A stretch of DNA of 64,000 nucleotides from SZUA-36 sp963759155 (GTDB taxonomy: Bacteria > Pseudomonadota > Gammaproteobacteria > Xanthomonadales > SZUA-36), in contig CAVWXX010000019.1 of assembly GCA_963759155.1 (NCBI GenBank), positions 186,001 through 250,000 of the forward strand. The letters run 5' to 3'. A program made the position numbers and the translations under genes. Below the pieces are notes generated by a model. The model searched no databases, was not told the origin of the DNA, and was given only the letters and a program-made list of their open reading frames with translations. Below, one piece after another: positions 9,225 through 17,865 of the stretch. Each line of letters begins with the position of its first letter. The first letter of the stretch is position 1.

Positions 9225-10211
9225 TCACTCATTATTCACAAAAGCAGCCGCATCAACCAGGGTTTTACAATTTATGGCCGACATGTACTCCGCCTTATGA
9301 CCCGTCGCGCGTTGTGTCTTTTTGATGATACCGGCGAGGTTGGGGCGCTTCCCTTCCGGTTCTGTGCCAAAACCAATGCCGCCACCAAACTCAAAAATAA
9401 CATCACCACCATCGGCAAAAGCTGTCTGAAGGTTTGCGAACCACATGACCGGGTTAAACAACTGAAAGAACAGACGTGCCCGTATACCCACGGGGTCCGG
9501 TTCATGGTAGGTGCCGGTGAAATTGGATAATACCTGGACATCAGACAGGTCAAATCCTGATTTTTCCAGCACGCCGCGGTAATGCCGGGCTGCCTCAACC
9601 ATGTAGTAGGTATGAAAAGCGCCTTCTGTTTTCAAACGAACCGGTGTTTTCCTTTCAAACTGCTCCTGAACCTGTTGCTCAACGAGGGCCAGATCTTCAC
9701 TCCGGCCTCCAATCACGGTTTGATCCGGCAGGTTACAACCGGCAACGGCGCAATGGTAGCGCTCGGCGATGGGCCTGACCGTATCGATGTTCAGAGGGAA
9801 TGCACTCATTTCACCCTCACCGTAAGTCCCCATTAATTCACCGCGTTTTTGCACCAGTTTGAGTGCATTCTGAAAACTGAGCGCCTTGGCGGCAACCAGT
9901 GCAGAATATTCACCGAGGCTGTGCCCGGCTGCCATTGAAGGCTGCACGCGGTTGTCGGTCAGCTCCCTGAACACCTCCAGGCATGCGATGGAGTGGGTCA
10001 GCAAGGCCGGTTGTGTAAAACGGGTGAGATTGAGTTGTTCCTGCGGGTCTTCAAATGATAATTCCGCTACGTCATAACCCAGCGCTTCACTCGCCTGTGT
10101 GTAGACCTTCCTGGCGACCTCGTACTCTTTAAAAAGATCACCGCCCATGCCCTTATATTGTGAACCCTGTCCGGGAAATACAAATAGGATGTTTTGTTCA
10201 TTTGTTAGCAC
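9225..10211 (-). CDS. Free-standing FabD-like acyl carrier protein acyltransferase
   Basis: Acyl-CoA:ACP transacylase of the FabD/AT fold, about 328 residues. Motifs: FPGQGSQ near the N terminus, the nucleophile elbow GHSLGEYSAL near 95-104, an Arg in QKRGELM, and the catalytic His in GAFHTYYM. The last differs from the FHSPLM-type sequence common in malonyl-specific FabD. The start is taken as GTG 10211, where family similarity begins; an in-frame ATG at 10289 would add 26 residues without family character. No ACP, ketosynthase or other fab gene is nearby, so it is probably not the canonical fabD. Malonyl, methylmalonyl or another acyl specificity cannot be told from sequence. Confidence 0.8.
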   Translation of the reverse strand: MLTNEQNILFVFPGQGSQYKGMGGDLFKEYEVARKVYTQASEALGYDVAELSFEDPQEQLNLTRFTQPALLTHSIACLEVFRELTDNRVQPSMAAGHSLGEYSALVAAKALSFQNALKLVQKRGELMGTYGEGEMSAFPLNIDTVRPIAERYHCAVAGCNLPDQTVIGGRSEDLALVEQQVQEQFERKTPVRLKTEGAFHTYYMVEAARHYRGVLEKSGFDLSDVQVLSNFTGTYHEPDPVGIRARLFFQLFNPVMWFANLQTAFADGGDVIFEFGGGIGFGTEPEGKRPNLAGIIKKTQRATGHKAEYMSAINCKTLVDAAAFVNNE

Positions 10212-10432
10212 AGTTTTTGCACCTGGAATGTTTCTGGACTGGGAAGAATAGCCAGCAGAACCTGCGAAAGCAAGCCTCAGACGTATCATTGCCAGCTTGC
10301 CAGACCACCGGAACAGGCTATAATGGTGAGTCGACTCTCAATATCATTTATCTTGCTGTTTTTTCATTAAAAACATTGCTTAAAATGACCAAAGCGTGTA
10401 ACTTGCGCGCGCTTAGCTAACTGGAACCAATC

Positions 10433-12274
10433 GTGATAAACAACCTCAGAAATATCGCCATCATCGCTCACGTTGATCATGGCAAAACCACTCTCGTCGA
10501 CCAGTTGCTACAGCAATCCGGCACGATGGGCGAACACGCCGCCACGCTTGATCGCGCCATGGATTCCAATGAATTGGAAAAAGAACGCGGAATTACCATC
10601 CTGTCAAAGAACACCGCAATTGCCTGGACCAGGGGTGAGGAACAGTTTCGCATCAATATCGTCGACACACCGGGTCACGCGGATTTCGGTGGCGAAGTGG
10701 AACGTATCCTGAGCATGGTGGATTCGGTATTACTGTTGGTGGATGCCGTGGATGGTCCGATGCCACAGACCCGTTTTGTCACCCAGAAGGCTTTTGAGAT
10801 GGGTTTCCGGCCTATCGTTGTTATCAACAAAGTAGACCGCGACGGCGCACGCCCGCACTGGGTTCTCGACCAGACTTTTGAGTTGTTTGACAAGCTGGGT
10901 GCCAGTGACGAACAACTGGACTTTCCGGTGGTTTACGCCTCTGCACTGCAAGGCTATGCCGGGCTCGAAGATGACGTACGCGAAGGCGATATGACGCCGC
11001 TGTTTGAGACGATATTAAACGAGGTAAATCCCCCGAAGGTTGACCTCGAAGGCCCCTTCCAGATGCGTGTCACCACGCTGGATTACAACACCTATGTCGG
11101 GGTGATCGGCATTGGCCGCGTTCAACGTGGCAGCGTAAAACCCAATCAACGGATAACTGCCATTGACAGTAAAGGTGAGCAACGCAATGCCAAAATCCTG
11201 CAAGTCCTGGGTTTTCGCGGGCTTGAACGTGTAGAAGTGGCCCAGGCCAATGCGGGCGATATCATCGCGGTGACCGGCGTCGAAAATCTGAACATCTCGG
11301 ACACATTGTGTGACCGTGAAGCCGTGGAGGCATTGCCGGCCCTGACCGTAGATGAGCCTACCATCAGCATGACTTTCCGGGTCAATAATTCACCGTTCTC
11401 AGGTCGCGAAGGCAAGTACCTGACCAGCAGGCAACTGCGTGAGCGGCTATTACGGGAAGCCAGTCATAACGTGGCTTTAAGGATTGAAGAAACCTCCGAT
11501 GCTGAAAGGTTCCGTGTATCAGGCCGTGGTGAGTTGCACCTGTCCATCCTGATTGAAACCATGCGCCGTGAAGGCTACGAAATGGCCATATCGAGACCGG
11601 AGGTTATCCTTCGTGAGGTCGATGGTCAGACCCAGGAACCCTATGAATCACTGGTCGTCGATCTCGAAGCTGATTACCAGGGCGCAGTCATGGAACGGCT
11701 TGGAAACCGGCGTGGTGTATTACAGGATATGCAACCCGACGGCAAAGGCCGCATCCGCATGGATTACATTATTCCGGCCCGCGGTCTGATCGGCTTCCAA
11801 TCCGAATTTCGTACCGTCACTGCCGGCACGGGGTTGTTGTTTCATACCTTTGAAGAGTATGGGCCTTATAACCCTGCCCCTATTTCCACCCGTAATAACG
11901 GTGTTCTCATTTCCAACAGCACGGGTAAAGCCGTGGCCTACGCACTGTTTAACCTGCAGGACCGTGGCCGCATGATCATCAAAGACGGCGTTGATGTGTA
12001 TGAGGGGCAACTCATCGGCATTCACAACCGGGGCAACGACCTCACCGTTAACCCGCTGAAAGCGAAACAGTTAACCAACATCCGTACCGTCATCAAAGAC
12101 GACAATATCTTGCTGGCTGCACCCAACATTATGACGCTGGAGCAGTCACTTGAGTTCATCCAGGACGATGAGCTTGTTGAGGTAACCCCCGAATCCATAC
12201 GTATTCGTAAACTTCACCTGAAGGAGCACGAGCGTAAAGCAGCCGGCCGGGCCAGCAAAAAGCAGGAAAGCTGA
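10433..12274 (+). CDS. typA: Ribosome-associated GTPase TypA/BipA
   Basis: Translational GTPase of 613 residues involved in 50S assembly and stress growth. G1 is AHVDHGKTT at 12-20, switch II is DTPGHADFGG, and NKVD recognises guanine. Elongation-factor-like domains II, III and V follow, then the BipA-specific C-terminal domain (RGLIGFQSEF, LHLKEHERKAAGRA). The start is GTG (10433), preceded by only a weak GGAA. It is divergent from the FabD-like gene across about 220 bases and converges on the M61 peptidase, 30 bases away. Identification is firm. Confidence 0.97.
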   Translation: MINNLRNIAIIAHVDHGKTTLVDQLLQQSGTMGEHAATLDRAMDSNELEKERGITILSKNTAIAWTRGEEQFRINIVDTPGHADFGGEVERILSMVDSVLLLVDAVDGPMPQTRFVTQKAFEMGFRPIVVINKVDRDGARPHWVLDQTFELFDKLGASDEQLDFPVVYASALQGYAGLEDDVREGDMTPLFETILNEVNPPKVDLEGPFQMRVTTLDYNTYVGVIGIGRVQRGSVKPNQRITAIDSKGEQRNAKILQVLGFRGLERVEVAQANAGDIIAVTGVENLNISDTLCDREAVEALPALTVDEPTISMTFRVNNSPFSGREGKYLTSRQLRERLLREASHNVALRIEETSDAERFRVSGRGELHLSILIETMRREGYEMAISRPEVILREVDGQTQEPYESLVVDLEADYQGAVMERLGNRRGVLQDMQPDGKGRIRMDYIIPARGLIGFQSEFRTVTAGTGLLFHTFEEYGPYNPAPISTRNNGVLISNSTGKAVAYALFNLQDRGRMIIKDGVDVYEGQLIGIHNRGNDLTVNPLKAKQLTNIRTVIKDDNILLAAPNIMTLEQSLEFIQDDELVEVTPESIRIRKLHLKEHERKAAGRASKKQES

Positions 12275-12281
12275 GTTTAAC

Positions 12282-12326
12282 GGGCCAGACCTTAAGTCCT
12301 GAATTTATTGATTAAGGTCCTGACCC
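12282..12326. terminator. Hairpin between convergent typA and M61 genes
   Basis: GACCTTAA (12288-12295) and TTAAGGTC (12312-12319) pair perfectly across a 16-base loop, and flanking GGGCCA/TGACCC pair imperfectly. No T-run follows on either strand, so this is at most a weak bidirectional end of transcription. Confidence 0.3.
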
Positions 12327-14158
12327 AGCAGACGCTTTAAGCGCGCTAAATCACGCTTAGTGAAACCGGACTTAAGAAGGATTTCATAGCGATCCGGAAT
12401 GGCAACATCCAGCGTGATATCAAGGCTTGTAATTTTTCCGCGACGGGAAACCAGTAGCGATACCTGATCACCCGGACTAAAACTGGTCATCACTTTGTCG
12501 ATATTTTTCCTGGTAAGCCTTTCATCGCCAATGGCCAGTATTTCATCACCGCTTATCAGGCCAGCCGTTTCGCCGGCACTGCCACCGACCACCGTTTTAA
12601 CCACCAGCCCCGGTTTATTATTATTCCAATGCACGCCAATATCGCTCAGCAAGGGTTCCTCATCCGGTTCTCCTGTGATCATAATGGCGCCACGATTCAA
12701 CTCAAGGCCATAAAACTCAAGAGCAGCATCAACATCGGGTTCAACCGTTGTCGTTAACAGTGATTGAAGGAATTCACCGGCCCCGGCACCACCGACATCA
12801 ATGACTACTTTCTCGAATGCATCCGCGCTATAGGCCTTATTTGAATACCGCGCATACATTTTCCGCATAACGTCATCAAGCGTTTGACGGCCTTTACTCG
12901 ATTTCCTGAGGTAGCTGTCAAGTACGAAACCGATCACCGCGCCCTTGGTGTAGTAGCTGATGGTGCTGTTGTATGTATTGGCATTGGGCTTGTAGTGTCG
13001 AATCCACGCATCCACAGAAGCTTCTGTGACAGGGCGCAATAACCGCCCCGGTGTTGTCTCAAGCCGGTAAATATCCTGTGCGAGTAACTCCAGGTACTCC
13101 TTCGGTGTAATTAAGCCGGCCCGCGACATAATCAAATTGTCGTAGTAGCTGGTCAGTCCTTCAGCGATCCACAACTGGCTTGTGTATTGCTCGTTCTGAT
13201 AATCGTAATGTTCCAATTCAAGCGGGCGCATGTTGCGCACATTCCAGACATGGAAGAACTCGTGCGCCACCAGGCCCAGCCATTTGATATAGGCTTTCCG
13301 ATCACGCATATGCCGTCGACCGGTCATCATCACGGTGCTGTGATCGTGCTCGAGACCGCCTTTGGCTTCGACAATGAAGTTCAAAAACCAATAGGGTTTT
13401 TGAAGTGGATTGGTGCCCCAGAATGACTGGGTTTCAGCAACAACCTTTTCTACATCCTGTGCCGCTTGATTGCCGTCCCAGAACCGGTTCTCACCTACAT
13501 TAACAAGATTGTAATCCTGAGCATTATTGGTGAAACGATAGACAGGTGCCCGGGCTATGGCAACCGGGTCATCTACCAACTGATCAAAGTCAGCCGCCTG
13601 GAAGCCCCCGCCCGGTGCGGGCAACATGGCAGTGAAAGGCTCACCCCGCGACTGGTCGTACGCAAACTTCACAGATTGTCGAAAATCACGGGTCTGTGTC
13701 GTATACAAAAAAACCGATGCGCCATTGATCAGTGAAAACGCCTTGCTCGCCCAACTTGTGCTGACATTCAGGACCGGTGTAAATACCTCATAGTCAACAA
13801 TCAGCGTACCCGCTGTGGAGGTATCGACCTGCCAACGATCCTTGCTGGTTTTCTGCAGCGTCAAACCAGTACCATCCTCGGTCGTGGCTGAAATGCGATT
13901 GACATTGGCAGCATGATCCCTGATCAGATAAGACCCGGGTGTCCAGTCGGGCATGATCAATTCCGTCACTGTCGAACTCACCGGAAACTCAGAACGCACC
14001 AGGAATACCTGCTCCTTGTTTTCCGGGAAACTGACCGTATGACGAACTTCATCGATGGCCAGAACCGTCGGTGAAAGCAGGCTCAAAAGCATAAAAAAGC
14101 CGAAGAGCCTCAACCGCTGTGGTGGAAGCGACCATTTTGATGGTGTAGTGAACAACAC
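12305..14158 (-). CDS. Secreted M61-family metallopeptidase with PDZ domain
   Basis: Zinc aminopeptidase of the M61 (glycyl aminopeptidase) family, 617 residues. A basic then hydrophobic N terminus (about 15-34, ending PTVLA) looks like a Sec signal peptide, placing it in the periplasm. The zinc motif HEFFH is at 299-303, with the downstream Glu in RPLELE, and GLEHDHST precedes it, as in the family. A PDZ domain follows at roughly 500-585 (AGETAGLISGDEILAI). The start is GTG at 14158 with AGGT just upstream. It begins 6 bases after the DAHP synthase stop, so the two are probably one transcript. Substrate unknown. Confidence 0.88.
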   Translation of the reverse strand: MLFTTPSKWSLPPQRLRLFGFFMLLSLLSPTVLAIDEVRHTVSFPENKEQVFLVRSEFPVSSTVTELIMPDWTPGSYLIRDHAANVNRISATTEDGTGLTLQKTSKDRWQVDTSTAGTLIVDYEVFTPVLNVSTSWASKAFSLINGASVFLYTTQTRDFRQSVKFAYDQSRGEPFTAMLPAPGGGFQAADFDQLVDDPVAIARAPVYRFTNNAQDYNLVNVGENRFWDGNQAAQDVEKVVAETQSFWGTNPLQKPYWFLNFIVEAKGGLEHDHSTVMMTGRRHMRDRKAYIKWLGLVAHEFFHVWNVRNMRPLELEHYDYQNEQYTSQLWIAEGLTSYYDNLIMSRAGLITPKEYLELLAQDIYRLETTPGRLLRPVTEASVDAWIRHYKPNANTYNSTISYYTKGAVIGFVLDSYLRKSSKGRQTLDDVMRKMYARYSNKAYSADAFEKVVIDVGGAGAGEFLQSLLTTTVEPDVDAALEFYGLELNRGAIMITGEPDEEPLLSDIGVHWNNNKPGLVVKTVVGGSAGETAGLISGDEILAIGDERLTRKNIDKVMTSFSPGDQVSLLVSRRGKITSLDITLDVAIPDRYEILLKSGFTKRDLARLKRLLGQDLNQ

Positions 14159-14164
14159 GACGAC

Positions 14165-15547
14165 CTATTTCAAATTTTCAAACTTTCTTACGATCAGCAT
14201 TGAGAGCTCAAGGGCCTGTTCATAGTTGAGTCGCGGGTCCACAATGGATTTGTAAGCCCGTTCCAGATCAACCTCATTCAGGTTCCTGGCTCCACCGGTG
14301 CATTCGGTGACATCTTCGCCAGTCAGCTCCAGGTGCACACCGCCGAGATGAGAGTCATGCTGATGATGCAGTTCAATGGCGGTTTCGGTCTCACTCATGA
14401 TATTCCGAAAGCGCCGGGTCTTGATACCGGATGAAGTCGTTTCAGTATTACCATGCATCGGGTCACAAACCCACAACACGGGTGAACCCGAGTCCTGTGC
14501 CGCCCTGATCAATGGCGGTAACTTGCTCTCTATCTGAGATGCACCCATCCGGTGGATCAGAACCATACGTCCGGGCTCCGCATCAGGGTTCAGTATTTTC
14601 AGCAGACCCTGTAATTGTGCCGCATCTGCACCCGGGCCTATCTTGATACCAACCGGGTTACGGATACCTCTGAAATACTCGACATGTGCGCCATCCAAAT
14701 CGGCCGTTCGCATCCCGATCCATGGAAAATGCGTGGTCAGGTCAAACCAGCCCTGCTGGCGCGGGACCTTGCGGGTCAGGGCCTGCTCATAGTGCAAATG
14801 CAAGGCCTCGTGTGAGGTGTAGAAGTCTACCCGCTTGAGAACACCGGCTCGGCGCCCTGAAATGGTTTCCATAAAATTAACTGCGCGGCCCAGGCTATCC
14901 GCCAGGCGTTGAAACTCCTCGGCCAGCGGCGAATGCTCTACCCAACTCAGGTTCCAGTATTCCGGGTGGTGTAAATCTGCAAAGCCGCCATCGACCAGCG
15001 CACGTACAAAATTCATCGTCATCGATGACATTGCATGACCCTGTATCAGGCGCCGTGGATCAGGGCGTCTTGCCTCGCTGGTAAATTCCACTGAATTGAC
15101 CAGGTCACCACGATAACTGGGGAGCGTTTGACCGTCTCGTGTCTCAACATCCGATGAACGCGGCTTGGCATACTGACCGGCAAAACGTCCAACCCTGACC
15201 ACCGGCTTTTGCAGGCCATGCGTCAAGGCCAGGCTCATTTGCAGGAGGACCTTCAGGCGGTTGGTAATAACGTCAGAGTTACACTCTTCGAAACTCTCAG
15301 CACAATCACCGCCCTGCAAAAAGAACCGGTTTCCCGCCTGCGCCTGGGCTATCTGTTCTTTCAGGGATAAAATTTCCCATGATGTTACCAATGGTGGTAA
15401 CTGTGATAACTCGGTCAGGGTAGCCTGTAATTCATCCTGGTCGGGATAAGTCGCCTGCTGTTTGGCCTCCCGTGATTGCCAGGAGCCAGGCTGCCAGTTG
15501 CTGCTGATATTCGGGTCTTCCGGGCTCTCTGCTTTCTGATTCATCAT
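14165..15547 (-). CDS. 3-deoxy-7-phosphoheptulonate synthase, class II
   Basis: Condenses phosphoenolpyruvate and erythrose 4-phosphate, the first step of the shikimate pathway. The 460-residue product has class II (plant-type) signatures: FFLQGGDCAESF, VGRFAGQYAKPRS, LVNSVEFT, RMGA, WVCDPMHGNT and GGVHLELTGEDVTECTGG, the last regions holding metal and phosphate ligands. Class II enzymes are unrelated in sequence to E. coli AroF/G/H. Two ATG codons in tandem start it after GGAAA. It lies between dsbB and the peptidase on the same strand; no other aromatic biosynthesis gene is in the window. Confidence 0.93.
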   Translation of the reverse strand: MMNQKAESPEDPNISSNWQPGSWQSREAKQQATYPDQDELQATLTELSQLPPLVTSWEILSLKEQIAQAQAGNRFFLQGGDCAESFEECNSDVITNRLKVLLQMSLALTHGLQKPVVRVGRFAGQYAKPRSSDVETRDGQTLPSYRGDLVNSVEFTSEARRPDPRRLIQGHAMSSMTMNFVRALVDGGFADLHHPEYWNLSWVEHSPLAEEFQRLADSLGRAVNFMETISGRRAGVLKRVDFYTSHEALHLHYEQALTRKVPRQQGWFDLTTHFPWIGMRTADLDGAHVEYFRGIRNPVGIKIGPGADAAQLQGLLKILNPDAEPGRMVLIHRMGASQIESKLPPLIRAAQDSGSPVLWVCDPMHGNTETTSSGIKTRRFRNIMSETETAIELHHQHDSHLGGVHLELTGEDVTECTGGARNLNEVDLERAYKSIVDPRLNYEQALELSMLIVRKFENLK

Positions 15548-15596
15548 TCAATTTCCAATTGTTCTATTCTTGATTGTTGGTGTTTTGTTACAGGTT

Positions 15597-16112
15597 TCAG
15601 CGGTTGCCGGGACGATACAGTACCCATAATGTCAGCAACCCGAGCCCGACGTACCAGGCCAGGGTCCACATTGGCATGCTCATGCCCATAAAGGACCAGA
15701 TGACCTCGGCACAACTTCCCGATCCCCTGAGCACCGTTGAAAAAACTTCTGTTATGGGGAAGTTCTCCAGCATGTAATTCAGACCCGGTCCACACTCCGG
15801 CACCTCGTCAGCAGGTAAGCTCTGCAACCAGACATGCCGACCGGCAATTAAAGCGCCAACCGTCGCACTGATGACGAGCAGCCATGAATACACTTGTTGG
15901 CCGGTCCGTCCGGGATTGTGAATGGCTGCCAATAATGCAATGACACCCATGGCGAAAAAGACAACCCGCTGAAAAATACACAAGGGACAGGGATCGAGGT
16001 AGTCAACATACTGGTTGTATAAAGCAAAACCAAGCAAGGATGCACAACAAACCAAAACAAACAAATACCATTTTCTCTGCGTAATTTTAATCACAATACC
16101 CATTCCATCCAT
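15597..16112 (-). CDS. dsbB: Disulfide bond formation protein B
   Basis: Inner-membrane quinone reductase that re-oxidises DsbA. The 171-residue product has four predicted membrane segments. The first periplasmic loop carries CPLC (Cys42/Cys45) and the second Cys106 and Cys133 (VPECGPG, GSGSCAEV), the two redox pairs of the family. An in-frame ATG at 16103 is an alternative start but leaves poor ribosome-binding spacing. It is divergent from hutU and followed 49 bases later by the DAHP synthase gene. Confidence 0.92.
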   Translation of the reverse strand: MDGMGIVIKITQRKWYLFVLVCCASLLGFALYNQYVDYLDPCPLCIFQRVVFFAMGVIALLAAIHNPGRTGQQVYSWLLVISATVGALIAGRHVWLQSLPADEVPECGPGLNYMLENFPITEVFSTVLRGSGSCAEVIWSFMGMSMPMWTLAWYVGLGLLTLWVLYRPGNR

Positions 16113-16145
16113 TTACCGTTAACACAGCGGCGCCATCTATTTCAC

Positions 16146-16188
16146 TGCTATAATTTGAGTAATTCTTTTCAAGTTGTGACTGTACAGT
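16146..16188 (+). promoter_or_regulatory. Candidate hut promoter and operator palindrome
   Basis: An extended -10 box TGCTATAAT (16146-16154) has no clear -35 partner. A perfect 10-bp palindrome ACTGTACAGT (16179-16188) ends one base before the hutU ATG and occupies the place of a Shine-Dalgarno site. A regulator of the hut genes could bind there, but the site does not match a HutC consensus I can state with confidence. Confidence 0.4.
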
Positions 16189-16189
16189 A

Positions 16190-17860
16190 ATGAACACAAA
16201 AAATGCACCCAAAAAGACAAAAATTACGGCCCCGAGGGGCACAAAGCTGACATGTAAAGGCTGGCATCAGGAAGCGGCCATGCGTATGTTGATGAATAAC
16301 CTGGATCCGGATGTCGCCGAAAAACCGGAAGAACTGGTTGTTTATGGCGGTACCGGTAAAGCCGCGCGGAACCATGCCTGCCTTGAGCGGATCATCTCAA
16401 CGCTGCAACGTCTTGAAAACGATGAAACATTATTGATCCAGAGTGGCAAACCGGTTGGCGTTTTCCGCACCCATGAAGAGGCGCCGCGTGTCCTGATTGC
16501 AAACTCCAACCTGGTCCCGCGCTGGGGAAACTGGGATGTGTTCAGGGACCTGGAGGCAAAAGGCCTGACCATGTATGGCCAGATGACGGCCGGGTCATGG
16601 ATCTATATTGGCTCTCAGGGCATCGTACAGGGCACCTATGAAACTTTCGCCGAATGTGCACGCCAGCACTTCAATGGTAGCTTGCGTGGTCGCCTGACCG
16701 TCACCGCCGGTCTCGGCGGAATGGGTGGCGCCCAGCCACTGGCCTGCACCATGAACGAGGGAAACTGCCTGGCGGTTGAAATAGACCCATGGCGTATCCA
16801 GCGCCGCGTCGAAACGGGCTACTGTGACCGTATGGCAAAGAGTCTGGATGAAGCACTGGAGATTTTTGAGTCCACTGATCAGCCGGTTTCCGTGGGCTTG
16901 CTGGGCAATATTGCTGATGTCCTGCCTGAACTGGTACGACGCAACTTCGTACCGGACATCATCACCGACCAGACATCCGCCCATGATTTGCGTGAAGGCT
17001 ATATACCGACGGGCTATACGCTGGAAGAAGCTGCCCAGCTACGTGAGTCCGACCCCACCACCTACGACAACAAAGTGCTGGACTCCATGGTCGTTCACGT
17101 ACGTGCCATTCTTGAAATGAAATCACGTGGCGCCATCTGCTTTGACTATGGCAATAACCTGCGCGGACAGGTTGCCGATTTTCGCGATATGCCCGAGGCC
17201 TTTGATTTTCCCGGGTTTGTTCCAGCTTATATTCGTCCCCTGTTCTGCCGCGGTGCAGGACCATTCCGTTGGGCAGCTTTGTCCGGTGACCCCGAAGATA
17301 TCCGTGTCACCGACGAGGCTATCCTGGAATTGTTTCCTGAAAAAGCAGAACTGCGACGCTGGATTGAAAAAGCTCAGCAGCAGATCAGTTTCCAGGGTTT
17401 ACCGGCAAGAATATGCTGGCTGGAGTATGGCGAACGCGCAAAAGCTGCTCTGAAATTTAATGAACTGGTACGTGAGGGCAAGATCAAGGCACCCATCGTG
17501 ATTGGCCGTGACCACCTTGACACCGGTTCAGTTGCCTCGCCCAACCGTGAAACTGAAGCCATGCTTGACGGCTCCGATGCCATCGCTGACTGGCCACTAC
17601 TGAATGCCATGCTGAACACCGCCTGTGGTGCCAGTTGGGTGTCGATTCACCACGGTGGTGGCGTGGGTATTGGCTATTCACAACACGCAGGAATGGTCTG
17701 TGTGGCCGATGGAACCGAAATGGCCGACAGGCGTTTGCAGCGGGTTTTGACCGCAGACCCCGGTACCGGTGTGATGCGTCATGCGGATGCTGGCTACACG
17801 GATGCCATCGACATCGCCAATGAAAGAGGTGTTGACCTGCCCATGATTAACGGCGAGTGA
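16190..17860 (+). CDS. hutU: Urocanate hydratase
   Basis: Second enzyme of histidine breakdown, converting urocanate to imidazolone propionate with NAD+ as catalytic cofactor. The 556-residue length is normal. Family blocks seen: RMLMNNLDPDVAE, VVYGGTGKAARN, MTAGSWIYIGSQGIVQGTYET and the glycine-rich NAD region GLGGMGGAQPLA near 175-186; a conserved Cys lies in the later RGAICFDYGNN/PLFCRGAGPFRW region. No Shine-Dalgarno sequence is visible before the ATG. First gene of a tightly packed hutU-hutH-hutI operon. Confidence 0.97.
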   Translation: MNTKNAPKKTKITAPRGTKLTCKGWHQEAAMRMLMNNLDPDVAEKPEELVVYGGTGKAARNHACLERIISTLQRLENDETLLIQSGKPVGVFRTHEEAPRVLIANSNLVPRWGNWDVFRDLEAKGLTMYGQMTAGSWIYIGSQGIVQGTYETFAECARQHFNGSLRGRLTVTAGLGGMGGAQPLACTMNEGNCLAVEIDPWRIQRRVETGYCDRMAKSLDEALEIFESTDQPVSVGLLGNIADVLPELVRRNFVPDIITDQTSAHDLREGYIPTGYTLEEAAQLRESDPTTYDNKVLDSMVVHVRAILEMKSRGAICFDYGNNLRGQVADFRDMPEAFDFPGFVPAYIRPLFCRGAGPFRWAALSGDPEDIRVTDEAILELFPEKAELRRWIEKAQQQISFQGLPARICWLEYGERAKAALKFNELVREGKIKAPIVIGRDHLDTGSVASPNRETEAMLDGSDAIADWPLLNAMLNTACGASWVSIHHGGGVGIGYSQHAGMVCVADGTEMADRRLQRVLTADPGTGVMRHADAGYTDAIDIANERGVDLPMINGE

Positions 17861-17865
17861 AACCT

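Noticed and set aside
10323..10432. typA promoter TTGCTT-17-TAACTT
   Set aside because: Only three of six and four of six consensus matches in a very AT-rich stretch with several equal alternatives.
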